In this document: positions 39,253 through 43,581 of the stretch, piece by piece
Numbering within the stretch: the first letter of the stretch is position 1
Layout: each line of letters opens with the position of its first letter
Source of the DNA: Burkholderia ambifaria AMMD
GTDB taxonomy: Bacteria; Pseudomonadota; Gammaproteobacteria; Burkholderiales; Burkholderiaceae
Direction: 5' to 3'
DNA: 43,581 nt
NCBI RefSeq assembly: GCF_000203915.1
Contig: NC_008385.1
Location: forward strand, 1-43,581
Notes under the pieces: generated by a model
What the model was told of the DNA's origin: nothing
The model's database searches: none
The model's input: only the letters and a program-made list of their open reading frames with translations
Translations under genes and position numbers: made by a program

Positions 39253-41807
39253 GCGGCCTCCAGGTAGTCGTTGAGATTCAGCCCACGGCCGGCCAGCCAC
39301 TCATGCACCCATTCGTGGCCGAACTTGGCTTCGAGGCTCTTGATGGTGGCGACCGATTCCTTGTCGGACGCACCGACGAAGGCCAGGGCCATCGGCCCCA
39401 GGGCAAGGTCATAGAGACGGCGGCCGTTCTCCGAGACGTAGTAGTACTGACGCTTCGGAATGGCAGTCGCCAGGATTTCGATCTGACGCGCGTTGAGGCC
39501 CATACGGCGATAGAGCGCCGATGTGTCCTCATCCCTGGCGTAGACGTTGGGCAGGAAAATCTTGGTCGCGGTCGATTCCACGATCACGTCCAAGATGCCC
39601 GAGTTGGCCGCGTCGGAGAGGCTTTGCGTCGCCATCAGCACAAGGCAGTTGGCCTTGCGCAGCACCTTGAGCCATTCCCTGATCTTGGCGCGGAACGCGG
39701 GGTGGCCCAGCATCAACCAGGCTTCGTCCAGGATGATGACGGAGGGCTGGCCTTTCAGTGCGCGCTCGATGCGGCGGAACAGGTAGAGCAGCACCGGCAG
39801 CGCGAACTTCTCGCCCAGGTTCATCAGCTCTTCGATCTCGAACACCGTGAAGTCGGACAGCGACAGGCCGTCCTCTTCGGCGTCGAGCAGGTGGCCCATC
39901 GAGCCGTCCACCGTGTACTGCTTGATGGCCTCGCGGATCGCCTCGTCCTGAATCGTCACCGAGAACTCGGAGAGCGTGCGCGCGCCGCTGGCGTGCATGC
40001 TCATGATCGCGTTGCCGATCTCGTTGCGCTGCGCCGGCGTGGTGTTGACGCCGTTCAACGCCAGGATGGTGTCGATCCACTCCATCGCCCAGGCCCTATC
40101 CCCCTTCGTTTCGAGGAACTGGAGCGGGCAGAACGCCAGGCGGTCATCGTCGGCGGCCACCGTGAAATGCAGGCCGCTCTTGCCCTTCGTGGCCGCGCGG
40201 ATGCCGGCCGCGAGTGGGTACATCGACATGCCCTTGTCGAAGGCGTAGATCGACATGCCGGCGTAGCGACGGAGCTGCGCGGCGATGATGCCCAGGTGCG
40301 TCGATTTGCCTGCGCCGGTCGGGCCGAACATGAAGGTGTGGCCCAGGTCGCGCACGTGCAGGTTCAGGCGGAACGGCGTAGCGCCCACCGTCACGCAGTG
40401 CATGAGCGCCGGCGACAGCGGCGGGTACATCGGGCACGGAGCCGTGGCGCTGCCCGTCCAGATCGAGCTTGTCGGCAGCAGGTCGGCCAGGTTCATCGTG
40501 TTGATGAGCGGCCGGCGCACGTTCTCGACGCCGTGGCCGGGCAAGCTGCCCAGGTACGCATCGAGCGTGTTGATCGTCTCGATACGGGCCGCGAAGGCCA
40601 GGCGGTTGACGGCCTTCTCGACCAGGAGCGCGGAGGCCGCCAGGCGCTCCCGATCCTCGTCCATCAGCACGACCACGCTGGTGTAGTAGCCGGCCGCCAC
40701 CAAGCCGCTGTTGACCTCGGCGATGGCCGCCTCGGCGTCGCCGACCATCGCGGCCGCGTCCTGGTTGATCGAGCCGGTATTCGTGTTGAACACCTGATCG
40801 AAGAAGCCGCGAATCTTCTGCTTCCACTTCTTGCGGAACTTGTCCAGGTGCTTCAAGGACTCGTGCTGATCCATGAAGATGAAGCGGCTCGACCAGCGGT
40901 ATTCGCTGGGCAGCTCGGCCAGGGCCGAGAGCACCCCAGGCGTTGACTCCAAGGGGAAGCCTTCGATGGCGACCACCTGGATGAACTTGCGCCCGATCTT
41001 GGGCACGACGCCGCCCCACAGCTCTTGCCCGCCGATTACCGCATCGAGGTACATCGGATTGCTGGGCAGCATGACCGGGTGATGGAGGCCCGTCACGCAG
41101 AACTGCAACCAGCTCAGGAAGTCATCGTGCGTGACTTCCCTGCCCTCTTCCGACACGACTTTTTGGCCGCGCAGGCGCGTCATCTTGACCGCCGAGGACA
41201 GGCGCGATTCCAGGCTGGTGATCTCGCGCTTGAACTGCGCAATCAGGCCCGTAGTGCGCGCCGTATGGTCGGGAGCCACCGCATCGTCATCGAACATGAG
41301 TTCGACAAACTTGCGCTGGGCCAGCACTGGCGGGAACCACGTGACGGTCAGGACAAAGTAGCCCTCGAACATCGCGCCCAGGCCCTCGAACAAGCGCCGG
41401 CGTTCCTCGTCAATGGCGAAGGAAACGGAGTCGGGGAACGATGACACGCCCCGCTCCGAGTAGTTCGGCGCAGGCCGACGCACAGCATCGACATGCACCA
41501 TCCAGCCGTTCCCCAGGCCCGCCAGGGCCTGGTTGATGCGGAACGACACCATTTCCCGCTGTTCCTCGGTGCTGCTGGCGTTGTCATCCCCCTTGTACAG
41601 CCAGGCGGCCATAAAGGAGCCGTTCTTGCCCACGATCACGCCGTCATCGACCACGGCGGCGTAATTGAGCAGATCGGCCAGGCCGGCATCCTTGGCGCGA
41701 TGCTTCTTGAGCTTCAGCTCGGCATCGACAGCCCGGATGCGGGCAAAGAGGATGAGCAACAGAACCGCACCGAGCACAGCAATGGCAATTGCGATTGCTT
41801 CGATCAT
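39249..41807 (-). CDS. trbE: TrbE, conjugative ATPase (VirB4 family)
   Basis: An 852-residue ATPase that powers pilus assembly and channel function. N-terminal membrane-associated part; Walker A FGPTGAGKSTHLGI at about residue 494; Walker B VIILDEAWLML with Asp about 692. The length equals RK2 TrbE. The start overlaps trbD by four bases and the stop overlaps trbF. Confidence 0.97.
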   Translation of the reverse strand: MIEAIAIAIAVLGAVLLLILFARIRAVDAELKLKKHRAKDAGLADLLNYAAVVDDGVIVGKNGSFMAAWLYKGDDNASSTEEQREMVSFRINQALAGLGNGWMVHVDAVRRPAPNYSERGVSSFPDSVSFAIDEERRRLFEGLGAMFEGYFVLTVTWFPPVLAQRKFVELMFDDDAVAPDHTARTTGLIAQFKREITSLESRLSSAVKMTRLRGQKVVSEEGREVTHDDFLSWLQFCVTGLHHPVMLPSNPMYLDAVIGGQELWGGVVPKIGRKFIQVVAIEGFPLESTPGVLSALAELPSEYRWSSRFIFMDQHESLKHLDKFRKKWKQKIRGFFDQVFNTNTGSINQDAAAMVGDAEAAIAEVNSGLVAAGYYTSVVVLMDEDRERLAASALLVEKAVNRLAFAARIETINTLDAYLGSLPGHGVENVRRPLINTMNLADLLPTSSIWTGSATAPCPMYPPLSPALMHCVTVGATPFRLNLHVRDLGHTFMFGPTGAGKSTHLGIIAAQLRRYAGMSIYAFDKGMSMYPLAAGIRAATKGKSGLHFTVAADDDRLAFCPLQFLETKGDRAWAMEWIDTILALNGVNTTPAQRNEIGNAIMSMHASGARTLSEFSVTIQDEAIREAIKQYTVDGSMGHLLDAEEDGLSLSDFTVFEIEELMNLGEKFALPVLLYLFRRIERALKGQPSVIILDEAWLMLGHPAFRAKIREWLKVLRKANCLVLMATQSLSDAANSGILDVIVESTATKIFLPNVYARDEDTSALYRRMGLNARQIEILATAIPKRQYYYVSENGRRLYDLALGPMALAFVGASDKESVATIKSLEAKFGHEWVHEWLAGRGLNLNDYLEAA

Positions 41808-42115
41808 TTGTATTGCTTCCCTTGACTCGGCGTGTTGTCACGGAAGGGCGTGCTGCGAGCCGGGTAGTACGGCTTGTACCGGCGGTGCCGCAGGTACACG
41901 TGTCGCAGCTTCGGATCGGCCTTCGCCATGAGGCGCAGCGCGAAGAGCGCGCCGAACCACAAGGCGATGCCGAACACCGTTGCCCTCACTTCTTGGGCGC
42001 TGAAAATCAGCGCGCCGGCCAGCAGGCCCGAGAACATCACCAGCTCACGATCCCCGCCCATGAACAGGTTTTCTCGGTTGCCGGCCCTACGGATGGGGAT
42101 CGCGCGCAGAGCCAT
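41804..42115 (-). CDS. trbD: TrbD, inner-membrane protein (VirB3 family)
   Basis: A 103-residue VirB3-like protein with two closely spaced hydrophobic segments (about 26-40 and 46-62) and a basic C-terminal tail (YLRHRRYKPYYPARSTPF). Essential for mating-pair formation in RK2. trbC ends three bases upstream of its start; it overlaps trbE. Confidence 0.94.
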   Translation of the reverse strand: MALRAIPIRRAGNRENLFMGGDRELVMFSGLLAGALIFSAQEVRATVFGIALWFGALFALRLMAKADPKLRHVYLRHRRYKPYYPARSTPFRDNTPSQGKQYK

Positions 42116-42118
42116 GAC

Positions 42119-42583
42119 TTACCCCGCGATGTGGCCGCGCTCGGCCCAGCGCATGACGGCTTCGCCGGGGAAGCCGGCCACGTCCAGCGCGGCGACCTTG
42201 ACCTGGTGCAGCGCGCCATCGGTCAGGGCGGCGATTTCCGCGCCACGGCCGAAGAACGTGCTCATCATGTTCTGCGCGCCGACCAGCAGGGCCATGACCA
42301 GGACGATGAAGATCAACGTGCGGAAGAAGCCGTTGAGTTCGCCGCCGAAGATCAGGATGCCGCCGGCGACCACGATGCCGATGATCGACAGCGCGAAGGC
42401 CACCGGGCCGGTGACGGAGTTGCGGAGGTTGGTCAGCCAGCTCTCATACGGCAGAGAGCCGCCGGTGCCCTCGGAGGCGAATGCGTGCTGGGGGGCCAGC
42501 AGGAAGAACGCCAGGAGGGCGAAGAGGCCCATGTAGAACAGGGCGTTGCGGTTGAGGCGGAATGCCGGGAAGGTTGCTTGCAT
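42119..42583 (-). CDS. trbC: TrbC, prepilin
   Basis: A 154-residue precursor of the circular pilin. Residues 1-36 form a long signal peptide ending HAFA; the mature chain is expected from Ser37 to Gly114, followed by the tetrapeptide AEIA (115-118) that TraF removes when it joins the ends in RK2. All these residues are present. The mature part has two membrane segments ([19 protein letters not shown] and [15 protein letters not shown]). Confidence 0.96.
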   Translation of the reverse strand: MQATFPAFRLNRNALFYMGLFALLAFFLLAPQHAFASEGTGGSLPYESWLTNLRNSVTGPVAFALSIIGIVVAGGILIFGGELNGFFRTLIFIVLVMALLVGAQNMMSTFFGRGAEIAALTDGALHQVKVAALDVAGFPGEAVMRWAERGHIAG

Positions 42584-42599
42584 TGGTCGTAACTCCTAG

Positions 42600-43562
42600 T
42601 CAGAGGGTTTTGGTGATGTACTGGCCGTTGGCGAACCCGGAAACCTCCAAGATTTCCTGGATGCGCCGCGAGCCTTCGACGCGGGCGATATGAACAACCA
42701 CGTGAACCGCCTCGCCGATAAGCGGTTCAATGGGTTTCGGGGAATCGGGGTGCATGCTGATGAGCATGGCGAGCCGATCCAATCCAGCTTTGGCGTTGTT
42801 TGCGTGCAGGGTTGCAGCACCTCCTTCGTGCCCGGTGTTCCAGGCCATCAACAGATCAAGGGCTTCGGGGCCGCGCACCTCGCCGACCAGGATTCGGTCG
42901 GGGCGCATGCGGAGGGTGGTTTTCAGCAGCGCCGTCATGTTCACGTCGATGCTGGTGTGGTACTGGACGTAGTTCTCGGCGGCGCACTGGATTTCGCCGG
43001 TGTCCTCGATGATGAAAACCCGCTCGGTCGGGTCTTGAATCACCATCTCGTTGATGATCGCGTTCACCAGCGTGGTCTTGCCCGAGCCGGTGCCGCCGAT
43101 CACAAGGATGTTCCGGTGCGCGCGCACCGCTGCAATCAATGCCTCGCGCTGCGGCGCGGTCATGATTCCGCGTTCGACGTACTGATCGAGCGTGAAGATG
43201 GCGACGGCCTTCTTCCGAATGGCGAAGGTGGGTGCGGGCACAACCGGCGGGAGCTGGCCGGCGAAGCGACTGCCATCAAGGGGCAGCTCGCCTTCCAGGA
43301 TCGGCTTGGAGCGCGTGACTTCCTTGCCGTGGTAGCCCGCGATGGTTTCGATGATGGCTTGCGCCTGCGCGACGCGCAGCGTGCCGATGCACTTCATCGG
43401 CTCGCCCAGGCGTTCGAGCCAGAGCTTGCCGTCCGCGTTGAGCATGATTTCAACGGTCTTGGGATCGTTGAGGGCGGCCAGCAGCTCCGGCCCCATGTCG
43501 CGTTCGAGCTTCTTCTTCGCCCGTTCCTTGATGCTGTTGTGTTCTGGTTTCTGGTCGGTCAT
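42600..43562 (-). CDS. trbB: TrbB, secretion ATPase (VirB11 family)
   Basis: A 320-residue hexameric traffic ATPase of the mating channel. Walker A VIGGTGSGKTTLVN at residues 154-167; Walker B and His box around RILVGEVRGPEALDLLMAWNTGH and GGAATLHANNAKAGL. It is the first trb operon gene; its promoter should extend over the window ends into positions 10-60. The ATG at 43562 has only a modest ribosome site (ACGGA). Confidence 0.97.
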   Translation of the reverse strand: MTDQKPEHNSIKERAKKKLERDMGPELLAALNDPKTVEIMLNADGKLWLERLGEPMKCIGTLRVAQAQAIIETIAGYHGKEVTRSKPILEGELPLDGSRFAGQLPPVVPAPTFAIRKKAVAIFTLDQYVERGIMTAPQREALIAAVRAHRNILVIGGTGSGKTTLVNAIINEMVIQDPTERVFIIEDTGEIQCAAENYVQYHTSIDVNMTALLKTTLRMRPDRILVGEVRGPEALDLLMAWNTGHEGGAATLHANNAKAGLDRLAMLISMHPDSPKPIEPLIGEAVHVVVHIARVEGSRRIQEILEVSGFANGQYITKTL

Positions 43563-43581
43563 TCCGTATGCCCTGTATGCC

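Noticed and set aside
1..43581. tRNA, rRNA, integron, antibiotic or mercury resistance genes
   Set aside because: None was seen at either accessory hot spot or elsewhere when reading both strands; the only mobile-element sequence is the IS1071 fragment.

Overview
The window is a complete or near-complete backbone of an IncP-1 (RP4/R751-type) broad-host-range conjugative plasmid, best matched by memory to the beta branch (R751-like). The evidence is gene order, the TrfA iteron arrangement (1+3+5 direct copies plus 1 inverted), twelve KorB operators, KorA and KorC operators, an R751-like nic site and a long TraC primase with internal starts. High G+C content and GCCG/CGGC richness fit a long history in beta- or gamma-proteobacteria such as Burkholderia, Pseudomonas or relatives; the host cannot be read from the sequence. 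The last gene (trbB, minus strand, starting 19 bases before the window end) is the normal downstream neighbour of the first (trbA, minus strand, 291-653), so the window is probably a circle opened in the trbB promoter.

Layout: 1-653 holds the trbB promoter region and trbA. 690-2427 holds the KorA/KorB-controlled trfA promoter, ssb, the initiator gene trfA and its terminator. 2428-3690 is the replication region: a block of short palindromic repeats, then oriV with iterons, DnaA boxes, an A+T-rich stretch and a hairpin-rich G+C block. 3698-4323 is a ParDE-type toxin-antitoxin pair, of interest because R751 was reported to lack the IncP-alpha par region. 4339-8082 is the klc/kor/kle stable-inheritance region (klcA, klcB, korC, kleA, kleB, kleE, kleF). 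8078-12747 is central control and partitioning (korA, incC, korB, kfrA, kfrB, kfrC). 12919-26919 is the Tra1 region: traM-traL-traK leftward and traJ-traI(traH)-traG-traF-traE-traD-traC rightward from oriT.

26930 to about 29700 is the tra/trb accessory hot spot. It now holds only a decayed cargo: the left end of IS1071 with a transposase cut off at about two thirds, one small unassigned gene, and a DNA methylase gene (upf31.0-like) whose 3' half has been replaced by unrelated sequence. 30191-43562 is the Tra2 mating-pair region on the minus strand (trbB to trbP, then upf30.5). No antibiotic, metal or catabolic gene is present.

The parts work together as in other IncP-1 plasmids. TrfA starts replication at oriV. 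IncC/KorB and KfrA/B/C act in segregation. KorA, KorB, KorC and TrbA co-regulate replication, maintenance and transfer. TraI/TraJ/TraK/TraH nick and process oriT, TraG couples the relaxosome to the Trb type IV secretion channel, TraF matures the TrbC pilin, TraC and TraE help lead-strand processing and re-synthesis in the recipient, and KlcA (and probably the N-terminal modules of TraC) counters restriction. The points most worth a second look are the dispersed palindromic repeat family that also runs in frame through klcB, the C-terminal segment shared by KorA, TrbA and KlcB, the modular TraC protein, TrbA-operator-like sites inside traI, KorB operators placed at internal gene starts, and the chimeric methylase next to IS1071. 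I did not find a wholly new system; most of the window is a recognisable backbone.
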